Assembly (NCBI RefSeq): GCF_003369915.1
Contig: NC_046675.1
Location: 13,578,001-13,642,000 of the forward strand
From: Drosophila miranda
Lineage: Eukaryota; Arthropoda; Insecta; Diptera; Drosophilidae
Reading direction: 5' to 3'
DNA: 64,000 nt
Positions 1-12,900 of the stretch are shown piece by piece (positions within the stretch are counted from its first letter, which is position 1; each line of letters begins with the position of its first letter). Below the pieces are notes generated by a model that was not told the origin of the DNA, did not search any database, and saw only the letters and a program-made list of their open reading frames with translations. A program made the translations under genes and the position numbers.

Positions 1-3000
1 AGCACAACTCAAAGTCCGGTCGGTCTCTATTGGCTGGGACTGTGGCTGGGGCCAATTCAAACAGTTTCCATTCTTTGCTGGCCTCTGCATAAATTTACAG
101 GCATCGCCCGCAGGCGATATTGATTTCCATGAACCCATAAACCAATGCAAATCCAATATGAAACTATGCCCCTGAGAGAGATTACCTCGATTTGTACCTC
201 TTGCTTGCTCAACTAAACCTCTTGTAATTCATCTAAATTGTGGACACAATACACCTAGACAATCTCATAGACTCCTGGCTGTGGCTCTTACAAAAGATTG
301 TTACACTACGGCAACAATTTGTGTGAAAATATGGAAAGAGCTCGATACTGCAGCTGCTTGATTTTTGTTGCCTTTAAAAGTTGTACCACAAAACGGTATG
401 GGGCTTTTATTTATTTTTAAAATTTCAGTTTATCTGTATGTATATTTTTGTATGATTTAACCTGCTTGAGGTAATATTTTAATTGATCGGTTATTCAATC
501 TAAATTTATATTCTTAGACTTTTCCTAGGAGTGTGACCAGAAATATTACAAATTTTGTATGGTTCTCATAGTTATAGTTTATGATTTTATGTACTTAATT
601 TGGCTCCAAATTATTTTTCAAATAAAAGTTTGTTATATTCTTCAAAATAGTTTTGTAATTAATTAAAATGGAAGCACTTTCTACAATAAATAAATCACAT
701 TTTGAGCTGTTGATTGTCTGTCTATTCATTCATCTGTTTTCAAGCAAATCAAACTCAATATTTGTATTATTATCTTAGAAATTTTTGTCTGAGTATGGAA
801 AATTCAACAAAATTGTTCTTATTGCAAGCATCATTTTGAAAAAGATTAATTTTAAGTTGTTTTAAAAAACGTATTGGAACTATTGCCTTTTATTTTTTCA
901 ACATATGGGCATTTTTATGATTGCACTCGTCACATTTTATGTGAAATAAGAAAAACGAATTTTTAATCTAGCAATTGGGAATCACACTTAACTCCGAATT
1001 AGTTCCGCAATTTAAAGATAATTGTAAAAAACCACTACACAAAAAAAAGAGGTTTTCGCGGCCAACGATTCAAACGCCACTTTTAGGAAAGCCTGAGGCA
1101 GTATTTCAATGTAAATTGATGTCTCTAAAAAAGGCTTAGATTTAACCGAACAATTATCGTCCTATTTATTTAAATTTTATTCTAACCTCATTCGCACGGG
1201 CAAAAATTTATTGGGCTAGTAAAAGCTAAAAAATATATCGTTAGTCGATATTTGGCAATTTTTCTGGATTTTTTTTTTATATTTGAATATGTAAGAAAGT
1301 GTATGTAAGAAGTTTTAATAAAAGAAAATATAATAATTAAAATAAATTTGTTTTCTGATTTTAATATTTTTGCACATCAAAGTCAAAAAAATATAGATTT
1401 TTTAAATTAAATAAGCTTGAAATCATTTAGAAAATAATGTCGAGACAAAATGCCTTCCGATGGAACTGCCCAAATGCCTTACAAATATTTCAATAAAATC
1501 TGATAAAGATGGTATGTGTAAATTTTAGCGAAAATAAAAAAAAAACATTCTAATGAATATTAATTAAACATATTTCAAGCCATACTATTCTTCAACAAAA
1601 TTATAATACTTTTGTTTCTAGATATCTTAAATTGTGACAGATCATCCAGGAAATATTTAATTCATGTAACAAATTCCTGAAAACTATAAGAAACCCAAGA
1701 GAAAAATGGAAAATTGAATTTTTCACATTCCCATTAAACTATTACTCCCACTATGAAAGCCATCTACACAGAAAACTCTTGTGAGATTGTTAACCATATA
1801 GCAAACGATATTACAGACACTTCAAGTAACTTCAAGCCCTGCTGTGGCTGTGGCTGTGGCAACAAACGCAAACTCACCTGCTTTTATTTGACGTTATGTG
1901 GCTGCAACTTGTTGACTTTAATGAAAATGCACTCTGAGGCTGCACGGGCTGGATGGCAGGCTGGCTGGCTGCACAGACTGAGGCACACAACAAGTTAATA
2001 TGAATTAGTTTGTCTCAAGTTAGTAACACAGTAGCTCAGTATTTCAGTATTTCAGTATCTTGGTAATGTTCACAGACCAAATTGCACACGACACAAAAAA
2101 GACAAACAGACTCTGTATCCCTACACACACAAGCGCGATTCACTAAGGCTAGGATGGTGGCAAGTGGCAAGTGGCAAGGTCTGGCTAATTAGCTACTGTG
2201 ATTCGCTGGCGGAATCTTAACGAGTCTATCTGCGGCTCGCTCGCTTAGCAGTGCCTTAGCATTTATGTAATGCTGGCTGTAAACTGCTTACAGCGTCCAC
2301 TGCTTGCCGGCTTAGCTGTCCAGCTGTGCTGCAGGACATGGCCGGAATGCGGTCTTCTCTGCTGTTCCGCCTAGCCTTATCGCAGGTGCCACTGCTGAGT
2401 GATTTAGCAGATTCCAGTTACAAGTTCGTTTTACACTGCACTGCTGAAGTGACGTCTGGCTGTGGCCTGGCCTTAAGGGAGTGCTGTGCGTCCTTACTGA
2501 AGGAGCAGCCGCGTACAACTGAATGCTGGTGGATGTGCAGGCTGCGATTGTTGCAACGACTCTGCCATGGCAAGAAGCGCAGCACTGGCAGTAGCCGCAG
2601 ACGCAGCGGCAGCAGCAGCACCAGCACTAGTCCAACACATAAACGCCGCACATGCAATACATATATACAGGGATATGTACAATGGGCGCTCGGGCACGAA
2701 GCTGGTGGCAGGCGAAGGGTTGTGTAGCATGTAGTTGTAGTTGCAGGCGTCGTTGTCCCTCGTGTTGCAACCCACACAACGGCAGTGGCCACGAAACAGT
2801 GGCAACACCGACACGACAACGACGTCAACATCGGCCCACATTGTGCAATTGGCTTAGTCCCAGTCAACTACAAGGTGCTTTACAGTTGCAGCTTACAGTG
2901 GAGAGACCTTCGTTCGGCCTTTCTCTCTGCCGTTGGGCGCTCTCCCCAGCTTTACCTCTCTCTCTCTCACTCAGTGGATGTTAGCGACCAGCTGTTTGGT

Positions 3001-6000
3001 TTGCCGGCTCTTATCACAGCTCTGTTAGAGTGCAGTTGCACTTCCGCGGCCGGCTTCCTCTCCGCTTCCATTCGTTTTCTTTCCTTTCCTTTCCTTCCGT
3101 TTGGCTTTGATTTATTTTGTAAAAGTACAAGGACACTTTTATATACATATGTATATCGATGCGGGTCCGCGTGTGCGTGCCAAGTGTTGGGCAAACAAGC
3201 CGAGCACTAAAGCCGGAATACATTTGAGACATTTGCAATTGACTTAATTTGATGGAGAAGCAGCTACAGTGAAGTAGCCAGTCAGAGGGGAAATCATTTA
3301 ATATCAAACGAAGAAATAATCCATCCACAGACATTCAACCGGACATTCAAAATGCAAATCGAAATTGCCAATTGCCTCAGCAAGCACGATTATCTGGCCC
3401 ATCTAGCCAATGAGCAGCAATTAATTACATAATACTAATCCCATCAGCCCTAATCGTAAATCGAAAATCCCTTAGAGGATACAGCCTTCCTTAGGGTATC
3501 CCCTGATATCTATTATTAGAATCCAAGCAGCGACTGTCCGTTAGCCCAAGCATATCCAAGCAGTGGAAAATTTTCCATCCTGCTTGTTGCCAACGGACCG
3601 CCTTAACAGAGCGCTGTTAACTGTGCCGGCACGTGTTTCTCTCACACGCACACAGAGGCGCAGATTTTTTGATTCTGTTTTGATTAATAGCTTCGTTGCA
3701 GGCTTATCAGGCACACAGATACGCTCAGGAACGCACACTAACAAGTATGATAGACAGGAAATGCAACAATGTCACGTGGCCGGCATTTCGGCGCGCTCGC
3801 TCAGTGTTCTCTCCCGCTCTCGGGCTCTGTAAAGTAGGAGAGTCAACGCCTGTGCCGTTTACAGCACAAACTCGGCCACAGTTAACTTTTTTGGCGCCCT
3901 GCCCCGCCTGCAATCGAACATGTTCGAACATGCAGCTTTCCCGCTCTAGCATTTCCCCTTCTGTTCACCAAGAAAGCAAAAGAAGCAATTCGAAAGCATC
4001 AGCAAAAAACAAACGAAAATTATGCGAACAACAAAAAATAAACTATTACATAAGTCGGTGCTCCACCTACGAGAATTGTTGGGGGATTTATTTACGTATG
4101 TGTTTGTGTCGCTCTATATGGCAGATCGGTTTGGGGGTTATCGGAGCTCGGTTTTTCTGGTTTAACGAATGAAAACGGCGAAATTCGACTGTTCGTTTTA
4201 ATTGATTTAACTGCCGTCAAATGTAGCATACATTTGGGGGCCTTACGAATCCAAATTGAATTGGCATAGGTCCGGCAGAGAAATCCAAATATTATTGATT
4301 CATTAAAGTTTCGAATATGTTCGGTCCGCTAAAACTACATTCGAAAAATGTTCTAGAAAGCCTAATTCCATTATAGAATTATACCTAAACAGGATAAATT
4401 CTAGATCCTGTCTACCTTAAATAGTGTAAAAAACAAATATTTGCTGCTATAGACAATGTAGGTACAATGAACATACATATTCCATATATTTTGACATCAC
4501 ACTTTTGTTTAAAAACAAGATTTTCAAAATCATATCGTTTTGAAAATAGATACAATTACAATAGATCATCAATCTACATATGAATCCTTTATATTATGTA
4601 GATTCTATAGAAAAATTTATATGCAATGGTATCTTAGCCTCGCCATCATTGGTTTCAATTTAATGCATACATTTCGGAGAATATAAAATGATACGCAAAC
4701 TTTTCTAATAGCAGTTCACGAAATTCAATAACATCTTTTAAGTGAAATCTTACTATAAATAACATAATCAAATAGAATCGTATCCAACATTTAATTAATC
4801 ATTAGAATCAACAGAGGCCTCTGCAGTTGAGGGTAACAATACTCTAGGTAAAATACTCTACTGCTTACAACGTACAAAGCAGTGTGCTTTAGACTAATTC
4901 TTTCAGGCAAAGAAAGCTGCTTGGTTTAAGAGCTAAGGACATTATATTAATTATATTAATAGTACCGATATAAGAGAAACATATAGTCAATTGACCATTC
5001 CCACAATATTCTTGTGATAAAATTAAAAGCAGTCAGCCTGGAATCTTCAACAAGAGAGAGAATTTGTTAAAACCTTTAGCTTCAGCTACGGCATTATACA
5101 AATTGACAGCTTTTCGGTTCCTTTTAAAATGTATCCAATGCATACATTCATTTCATTGGAGATAGAATATTCCGTTTTTTAGTATACCTAAACATATCTT
5201 GTAAAAATATCAAAGAGTGCTACGTACATATACAGCTTATATTATATGAATGTGCTTCAATAAAAAGTTAAACAGAAATTCTTTTGACTGTTTAATTTTT
5301 TTTTAATAGCTTCGAATTAAAATACGTATATTCAATGACTCGGAATTGAAACAACTGGCTTTGATTCTTTCAGTAACGGAAAATATTGTCTTAGAAAAAC
5401 TAAAAAAAAGTAAAAATGGTCAATTAAACCACAAAATATGGAAGCAGTACAAAAAACAATGTTTGTTTGCTTGTTTTAAATAAAACTAAAATACTATTTA
5501 CAAAATCAGAAATTTTTAATTATCTATTTGGTGGGTAATTTTGGAACAAACTGATTTAATAGTAACCATAAGAGCATTCCTTTCAGACTTTAATTTACTA
5601 TTCAATCAATTGGTAGGACTTCTTTCTGACTGGATAGCTGTACTTATAAATATAAATGTAGTACAATGCAGGAAGATATTTGGTAGAATCTTTCATGGGT
5701 GAAATATATATCATTCCATTTCTATAATATTAATTAAATTTCTATAAAACTGCATAGCGTAACTAATGACAAACTAATATTAAGAGAAATGTTTTAGAAA
5801 ATCAAATGAAAAGAAAATCCATTTAAAATAAAGCCCAAACGCAGCCAAGCTATTCGCCTGGACTCCTCCCCTTGCAACATGTTGCAGCGTAAGCGTTTCC
5901 CCTACACGTTGACGATGTTGGTTCTGGCGTTGGTAGTGGTAGTGGCAGTGGTGTGGGCTCCCTACAGATTTTGCATTTACTCCGCATGGCCTTTTTGGCC

Positions 6001-6640
6001 ATTGCCATGACTCTTGTTGTAGTACATGTCACCTACATACACACAGATACACACCAACACTAGCACCAACAGAGACACGACGAGTGCGTGCGTGCGTCGT
6101 TTACATAGGCTCCATTGGCCGTGGCAGCCAACCAACGACGTTCAGCCATGTCGCCTACAACGCCCGATACATATGGTGGGTGGGTGTGGGCGCGGCGGCT
6201 GGGGTGGGTGGCATGGTGGGAAGGTTCGTCATTTTCATTCGTCGGCCGCTGCACGGCCCCTTCACGCCCCACCAGCCCTCGGCCCGCATACAATGTTGCT
6301 CGTCTGGCCTCGTGATCTGGCTTTCGTAACCGAAACGCGACGCGACGCAACGCAACGCAATGCCACGCCACGCAGGGCAGCAAGGGGCGTAGCAGGACGG
6401 ACCCGAACGGAGACGAATCCGTAAAGTTTACAAAAAATATTCCTGCAACAAAATGCATTTAAATCTCCTGCTCTTTGGTTTCGATCCTTTTTTTGCATTT
6501 GCATTTGCTGTTTGCTCTTGTTTCCCCTTGTTATATACACCCCCCCACCTTATCCAGGCATCAACCCATTTATTTCGATTGTTCTGCTCTTTTTGGGTGG
6601 CATAAATTTTAATCTTAATTAAATGCGATTTTAATAGCAT
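1..6640. other. Non-coding region, no supportable gene
   Basis: No reading frame here has coding character; the open frames are short and lie in low-complexity or GC-rich stretches. About 1-2100 and 4190-5820 are strongly AT-rich with A and T runs. About 2100-4190 is richer in GC, with CAG-like triplets (2600-2630), CT runs (2950-2975, 3070-3100) and a GA/CT-rich stretch at 3640-3830 that resembles fly regulatory DNA. About 6330-6375 holds a short tandem of ACGCG/ACGCA-type pentamers. It could be intronic or regulatory DNA of a gene outside the window, but the sequence does not say which. Confidence 0.6.
3914..3933. repeat. Short palindromic direct repeat
   Basis: Two tandem copies of CGAACATGTT overlap to form a perfect 14-bp palindrome at 3919-3932 (CATGTTCGAACATG). 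It sits just after a GA/CT-rich stretch and before A-rich sequence that resembles a 5' leader. It might be a dimeric-factor site, but this is only a suggestion. Confidence 0.4.
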
Positions 6641-6649
6641 TTTAAATTG

Positions 6650-7262
6650 CTTATCCAGTGACATGGATGTGGCAGAAATGAAGCACTTTTCCTTCTACTC
6701 TCTCTCAGAGAACTTTCCAGTAAATCCAGCCATGTTCTCATTAGGAAATTTTCCAATTCCCAGAACGCATAAACTAATTTAGCTGAAATGTTTTTGCTTA
6801 CAAATGGTCTCCACATGCGAGCATCGTGCATCAAGCATCGAGCAGCCACACAAGCCTTTCATCATCTCATCAGAGAAAACTCCAAAACTCCATTCCATCT
6901 CGAACTTGGCTGGGCCCCAGATACTTGGCAGCGTGAAAAACAAGATATTTCTGTTTACAGCTGAGGCAGGAGCTAGGAGGAGCTTCCAGAAGCCAGGATT
7001 CAGATGCAAGGCATTCCTTGCACTCGCATTACAGGCGGCGACAAGCAAATGAGTCGCCCGACGATGTCGAAGCTGATGTCGAGGATGACGAGGACGATGA
7101 CGGGGATGTGGATGTGAGTTAGTTCCTCCTTGATGAAAATGCCAAATGGTTTGTGTCTCTTTATGGGAATTGTTGTTTGTTGTTCCGGGTTTTAGTTCTA
7201 GTTTTGGTTTTGTGTTGTCTTGGGCTGCTGCCTGTTTAGCTGAGCAGATAAGCAGCAATGCA
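6650..7262 (+). repeat. Inverted-repeat arm A1
   Basis: Read on the minus strand, this segment aligns by eye, with small indels, to the plus strand at about 8500-9000 (arm B1). Shared landmarks are AACATTTCAGCTAAATTAG, the following GTTCTGGGAATTGGAAAA, ACAGAAATATCTTG and GGGCGACTCATTTGC. No gene is recognisable in it; open frames on both strands do not share a conserved frame with the partner. It is one of four arms of a local rearrangement (A1, A2, B1, B2). Confidence 0.8.
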
Positions 7263-7996
7263 GTTGGAGCGAGCACTGATGATGAAAGTTGGCGGTTTTT
7301 GCCTTTTTTCTGGTTCCAAAAGTTCAAGGGTGCACTGGACTGGAGACAGAGGAGATTGGGATCTGCAAAAATTACCGATTGCTGACTCATACTGAACTTA
7401 ATAAAGGAAAAGATAAGATGAATGTTTAAACGATCGATTAAAAATCCACATCCACATACTTCAGGCTTAAACACACATACAAATAAAGCCAGAAACACAG
7501 ACTGGCTCCACTATTTTTAATTCAAAGACAAGTGTTCTCTGCCTACAAGATACAAAATGAGTTTTTTCAATTATTCCGGTTGTAGAGACCTGAACGGGGA
7601 GTCCAAGATGTTCGGCATCGTTTGTGCTTGTATAGCCACAGCGAAACTCAGTAAATCACTTTTTTACCATTTAAATTGATGGTGCACAGTTCCCATAATA
7701 TTTATTGAGCTTAGCCTTGGTTTGAGTGATGGTTTTTTCCGCATAAAAAAGTCTTGAGGAGCACAAAAAAATTTGTTCTATATTACGAGGAAGTCTGCTA
7801 TCAATGGCTATCAAACACAAACAAAATGGATCAGCCTACTGATAGATGCTAGTGTTAAACATTTTAGAGGTCAGCAATTGAATAGCCCTCGCATTATATA
7901 CCATTTCAAACGTATACGTATCAATGTATTTTTTCAGACAAAAGGCACAAATCTCCCTAGATTTAGTCGCAATTAATGCTAGCCAACCTGCCTCTG
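7263..7996. other. Unique spacer between arms A1 and A2
   Basis: This is non-coding DNA with no visible counterpart between arms B1 and B2, and I see no gene, RNA or element. It matters mainly because a simple breakpoint model would put A1 and A2 side by side, so this stretch must be a later insertion or diverged sequence. Confidence 0.5.
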
Positions 7997-8250
7997 CCTA
8001 TAGATTATTCCGTCTGCTTGCCGTCTAGGTCTCGCAACGTGGATTTCGTTGAGAAACTTTCCCAGCCAGTGAATTCGTTGGAAAATGTTAAATGGAAATG
8101 AATTTACAAGCGGCGCATAATTAAAATTAAGCAGCCGTTGCTGCAGATTAAAGTTTTGCAAGTGTTGCACTTCCGCAGACTTCTGTTCTGTGGCCTTTGC
8201 CGAAAAATTCTTTTGTGTGGCTTGTAAGTTTGGTCTGCGGTTGTGGATCC
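7997..8250 (+). repeat. Inverted-repeat arm A2
   Basis: The reverse complement of this segment matches the plus strand at about 9675-9900 (arm B2). Shared blocks include GGAAGTGCAACACTTGCAAA, TTTTAATTATGCGCCGCTT and CTGGCTGGGAAAGTTTC. The match is clear to the eye, with substitutions and small indels, so the duplication is not very recent. It has no coding content. Confidence 0.8.
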
Positions 8251-8499
8251 GCTGGACGGATGGGCATTGTTTGTTCTCTCTCCCGTTCCCGGGTTAATGG
8301 GGCATGCTGCCCGAACCCCCATCAGGATATCATACTCTCTTCTAGAGCTAGAACTCTAAGATAATAATTTCAACTTCAAAGGGGTGATCCCAACGACATA
8401 TCTTTTCTATGGAAGAATTTTTCTCGCTTGGATGTAATTTAAATTTAACTAAAGCTTCAAAAATGCGGTGAGCCCCAGTCACTCCATAACCTTCTTTTG

Positions 8500-9000
8500 A
8501 AACATATTACTGCTTATCTGCTAAACAGGCAGGAGCCCCAACCAAAACTAAAACAAAATCCCGGAATAACAAACAACAATTCCCATAAAAAGACACAAAC
8601 CATTTGACATTTTCATCAAGTAGCACCTCACTCACATCCTCATCAGCCTCGACATCGTCGGGCGACTCATTTGCGTGTCGCCGTCTTTAATGCGAGTGCA
8701 AGGTCCTGGCGGAAGCCTCCTAGATCCTAGCTTCCGCTAAGGACCTTCTAGCTGGGTTTGCTCCTTCCGTCTCTGCTGTAAACAGAAATATCTTGCTTTT
8801 CACGCTGCCAAGTATCTGGGGAATGGAGCTTCCTCTGATGAGATGATGAAAGGCTTGTGTGTGACGACCATTTGTGAGCAAAAACATTTCAGCTAAATTA
8901 GTTTATGCGTTCTGGGAATTGGAAAATGTTGTCATGAATATATTTACCAGACAATTCTCCGAGAATGGGAAGAATTCGCTGCTGTCACATCCATGTCCCT
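8500..9000 (-). repeat. Inverted-repeat arm B1 (partner of A1)
   Basis: This is the inverted partner of 6650-7262. The left edge lies near the shared CTGCTTATCTGCT(AGCT)AAACAGGCAG block; the right edge lies near CACATCCATGTC. Internal deletions make it about 110 bp shorter than A1. It lies 250 bp after arm A2. Confidence 0.8.
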
Positions 9001-9674
9001 GAATCAACACAAAAAAGTAAGCAAAACATTAGGAAATCGACGAAAAACATACGTTTCAGGTTAAAGGTTCAAGTAATTTTTTAGATAAACGAAAGCAATG
9101 TTTTCCTTTGATCAATAGCAGGATCCCATTGTTTGATGACCAGATATTTCCTCACAAAATCATTACATATGTACTTACATATATAAAAGTTTTTAAATCA
9201 CTTTTGAATAACTTTTCTGTCTGCTAGAGTTACTGAAAATAAAAAAAAAAATGCAACAGGAGTGCTGCCAACAAAAGTGCAAATGACATCAACTGGGGGA
9301 CAATCTGTTGCTGAACCCCTCTATGGCATTTTGGCATTGAGAATATCCACATTGTGAGTGTCAAGGGCTCCGTAAGCCAAAAATTGCTCACTGAAGGACA
9401 ACAGAAGCCCATTGGGGTACGGACCCTCGCCAAAGTCCCACAAAGGGGGAAATATTGTCAATTTGGCTTAATTTCCTGATAGCCAAATAACACTTCAGTG
9501 CTTTAAAAACACGTGTGAAATTATCTCACACTAATACAAATATCATTCAAGGAGCTGAACTTTAATGAGTCCTTAAATTTCGAGATCTTCTTAACAGGAA
9601 CTTAAGCTGTTCTGCCTCACGCCTCATTAATCCTGACTTAGAGCAGCTTAGAGCCCACCATGAAACCGGAGACA
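9001..9674. other. Unique spacer between arms B1 and B2
   Basis: Non-coding, with no recognisable gene or repeat. It does not visibly match the A1-A2 spacer. Confidence 0.5.
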
Positions 9675-9900
9675 GGACACATCCGGCCAGAAAACTTACA
9701 AGCCACTCAAAGGCGAGTTTCCTTCCGCGGAAGTGCAACACTTGCAAAACTTTCATCTTCAGCAGCGGCTGCCTAATTTTAATTATGCGCCGCTTATAAA
9801 TTCAATTCCATTTAACAATTGCCAACAAATTCGCTGGCTGGGAAAGTTTCCTGTGCTTCAGACACCCAGCTAGACGCCGAGCAGACGGAATTTTTACAGG
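9675..9900 (-). repeat. Inverted-repeat arm B2 (partner of A2)
   Basis: This is the inverted partner of 7997-8250, sharing the ACTTACAAGCCAC, GTGCAACACTTGCAAAACTTT and GCAGACGGAAT blocks (each shorter than or about 20 bases). The order A1, A2, B1, B2, with B1 and B2 inverse to A1 and A2, is unusual; see the finding on the micro-inversion. Confidence 0.8.
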
Positions 9901-12900
9901 ATTAGTGGCTGCCAAATGGAAAATTAATCCCCCACTTATGCCAGGAGGACGAGTGCCAAAGACAATGGCCGGGCAGGACAAGGACAAGGAGGACAGAGAC
10001 AGAGAAAGAGGTTGGCCTGTTAAACATGACTCTTAACGTGGCTGGTAAGGCCGCAGCTACTTCAGTTAATGATGCGACAATTGTCCAAAAATTAAATTAT
10101 TCAAAATGTAATTTGAGGACCAGCCCTCGACACAAGCACCCAGACAAAGGGCACACACTCTCGTTGCAATCCCAGTTGCAGTCCTCTGAAATAATATTTA
10201 TTTTTGGGGAAATCCTTTCACTGCCTTGGCCTCAACCTTGATAATGCGGCAATAGTTTTCTTTTCGCTTCCAAAGAAGCCACGGAAGGGGAAGATGGGTC
10301 GAAAATTAAAATTCAAATTCATGTCTGCTAGCCCCAGGCATGGGCCCGACCACAGCCAACCAATGAAAACAGAAAATGCAGCCACTGAAAGGAAAAGCGC
10401 AAAAAAAAAAATGGAATATAGAGTAAGCTTTTGCTGATCCTGGACCCCAAAAGAAATTGAAAATCGTGCTTAAAATCATAAAATATTAATCGGCATGCGA
10501 ATTGTATTTGGATTAACTCTCGAGTGGCGAAATTTATCCGCTTTCATTGAAGAGACGGGACCAAGTTTCGCTCGCCGCTTCCGGGGGGCCAATTGAGATT
10601 TCCGCCTTGACGAGCGGAGAAAAGAAAAACTAATTTCATGAAGTGGCCCTCGGGCGGATGGAATCCTTATTTTTTTGCTGGCATTCTTTGACTGTCACAC
10701 GGGATCCCCTCTCTCCCAATCGGGATGTTTATAAAAATGTGTGTGCATTGAGGTGACTGGAAAGTTTTTCCATTGCCGCTCTGCTCTGGGCAAAGAGAGG
10801 TGCCGAGGTGCTCAAGTTCTGCAAAATACTGCTGCAGAGGCAAATGAAGAAGTCCACAGACAGGTATGAGGAAGGCAGGAACTGCATTCAACATCGGACA
10901 GCATTCGGAATGACTCTGCTAGCTCTGGAAGAGCATAAGTAACTAAAACTCACAGAAAGTTTAATTTTAAATTTAAGTAATTATTTATTTCAAATGAATC
11001 GAAATATTCCATCGGGAGCTAACTAAAATTAATATTTTATTTGATATTATAGGTAAAAAATTATAGCTATTCTTTCAGGAATAATCGTATTAAATTAGCA
11101 TGTAAATTATATTACATTATAGCACAAATGTTAAGCATGTTTTAAAGACCGAACGCTGGAAATAGACGAGTCTTAAAGTATCTCAAAGCTGCTCAAAGAG
11201 CAAGGCTATACCTCTGTGGCGCTGTCTGTCGAATAGTTTTCAATTTGAAAGTTTTGCAGAATTTGAATGCATAACAAAAAGTGCGGACATTTAATTTCTC
11301 ATTAAACTGAGAGGAGGAGCCGCCATGGCCGCCGCAACGATGATGCCGTCAATTGTAAAATATGAAAATATGCAATTATAATTTACAGTCTTCCTCTCGC
11401 TTCCGCCCTGTCTTTTGCCATCTATTTTTCGGGATGCTGCCATGAGCTTGCCACATAAATTGCGGAAATTTCTCTCGCTGAAGCAACTTTGTGTTGAGAT
11501 ACTCCCATCTACCCCCCATCCCCATACCACCTTCCCGATTCGAGGAGCATAAAAAGCGATGGCCAAAGTTCGCCTGCTAATCCCGAAGCTGAAGCTACAC
11601 TGCAACAAACTGCCAGTCGGCAAACACTTAACAATTAACTTGCCGTGCAACTCTGCAACAACCAAGCCCATGCTCACACACACACACACGCACGGGGCAC
11701 ACCTGACAGGATGCGTAATTTATGTTAAGCGCCGCATTTTTATGTTCAAACAAGCGAAGAAGCTGCTTATCATACGAGGCGAAGCCTCAGCTGCATTCTC
11801 GACGCACTCTGCGTCTTTGGAGTCATGGCAAAAAGTTAATTGAAACACACGCAAGAATGAAACATCACGTGGATACATCCGCCAAAGGTCGTTTATGCGG
11901 CAAAAAAATACGCGAAGACAATCACGAAAAGTGAGATGTGGACTATACAATTTAAATAAGTGAGGGCTAAAAAAGTATTTTAATAATTTAAGCAAAAATT
12001 CATTTTAATTAATATAAACGTTTGAAGCGATCTACATGGATAGACTCACAAGAGACAGAGAAATGCTTTAATAAATGAAATTAACATAATTGTGATAGTT
12101 CGATAATTACAAAAGGACAGAGTCGTAAGTGGATTATAGATCATTGCGAATTTCTATTAAGCTTCCACTATAGTGTGCTATGGACTTGAGGTACAACTGA
12201 GATTCATCTTTAATTATCATTAAAATAATTTTTAGTGATTAAAATGGATTGTCAATGGACCAAAGCCCAAGAGAAGCAGATTAAAGTGTATTAAAAGCAT
12301 CTTTTGGAGTTTTTAAAAATTTTTCCCGTACCCTCACTAGAGAAACAGCTACCTTTAATAATTAAGGTGGTGCTTTAGAGTATCGATTGTGATATTCGAA
12401 GAAAAAATCCTGGCATAAACACTTCCTCGAAGCTCGAAGAAGAGCTCCATTGTGGCTCCTCTTCCTCCGCCTGTCCACGTTATCGAATGCAGCTTAATCC
12501 TGGACCTGCACTCCGAGTGCGAGAGCGCAGACCAAATTGGGTTCAGGTTGGCTCGATGCGTCTTTGCAGCTACAAAAGCGAATATTTTTAAAGCGAATAA
12601 TGTGCAATTCAATTATGCATTGGGCAACAATGAGAGAATAATGTAAAAAATATGCAATCACCGCAATGAACACAATCGCCGGATCGCATTTATTTAATTA
12701 AGAACAATATTACGCGAGAAAGTTGGAACTGGGGGCCAATTATGGCAACAAAGTGTCTTCATTAAATTATAAATTCACGAGCTTAACATAATTTGCATGC
12801 CAATGCATTTTATGAAGTACTTTGTGGCCATGAAAAACACGAAAGCTCCATGAAAAAAAAAATCACTGCATAGCCATGCGAGCAATGGAAAAAACACAAC

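Noticed and set aside
2326..2867. Overlapping open frames of 115-149 codons on both strands
   Set aside because: Composition effect of CAG-like and CT-rich sequence; no recognisable domain and no coherent codon bias.
10747..10881. Coding-like stretch reading IAALLWAKRGAEVLKFCKIL before a GTATGA donor
   Set aside because: It has a plausible helix-forming translation, but a stop just upstream, no ATG, no acceptor and no partner exon.
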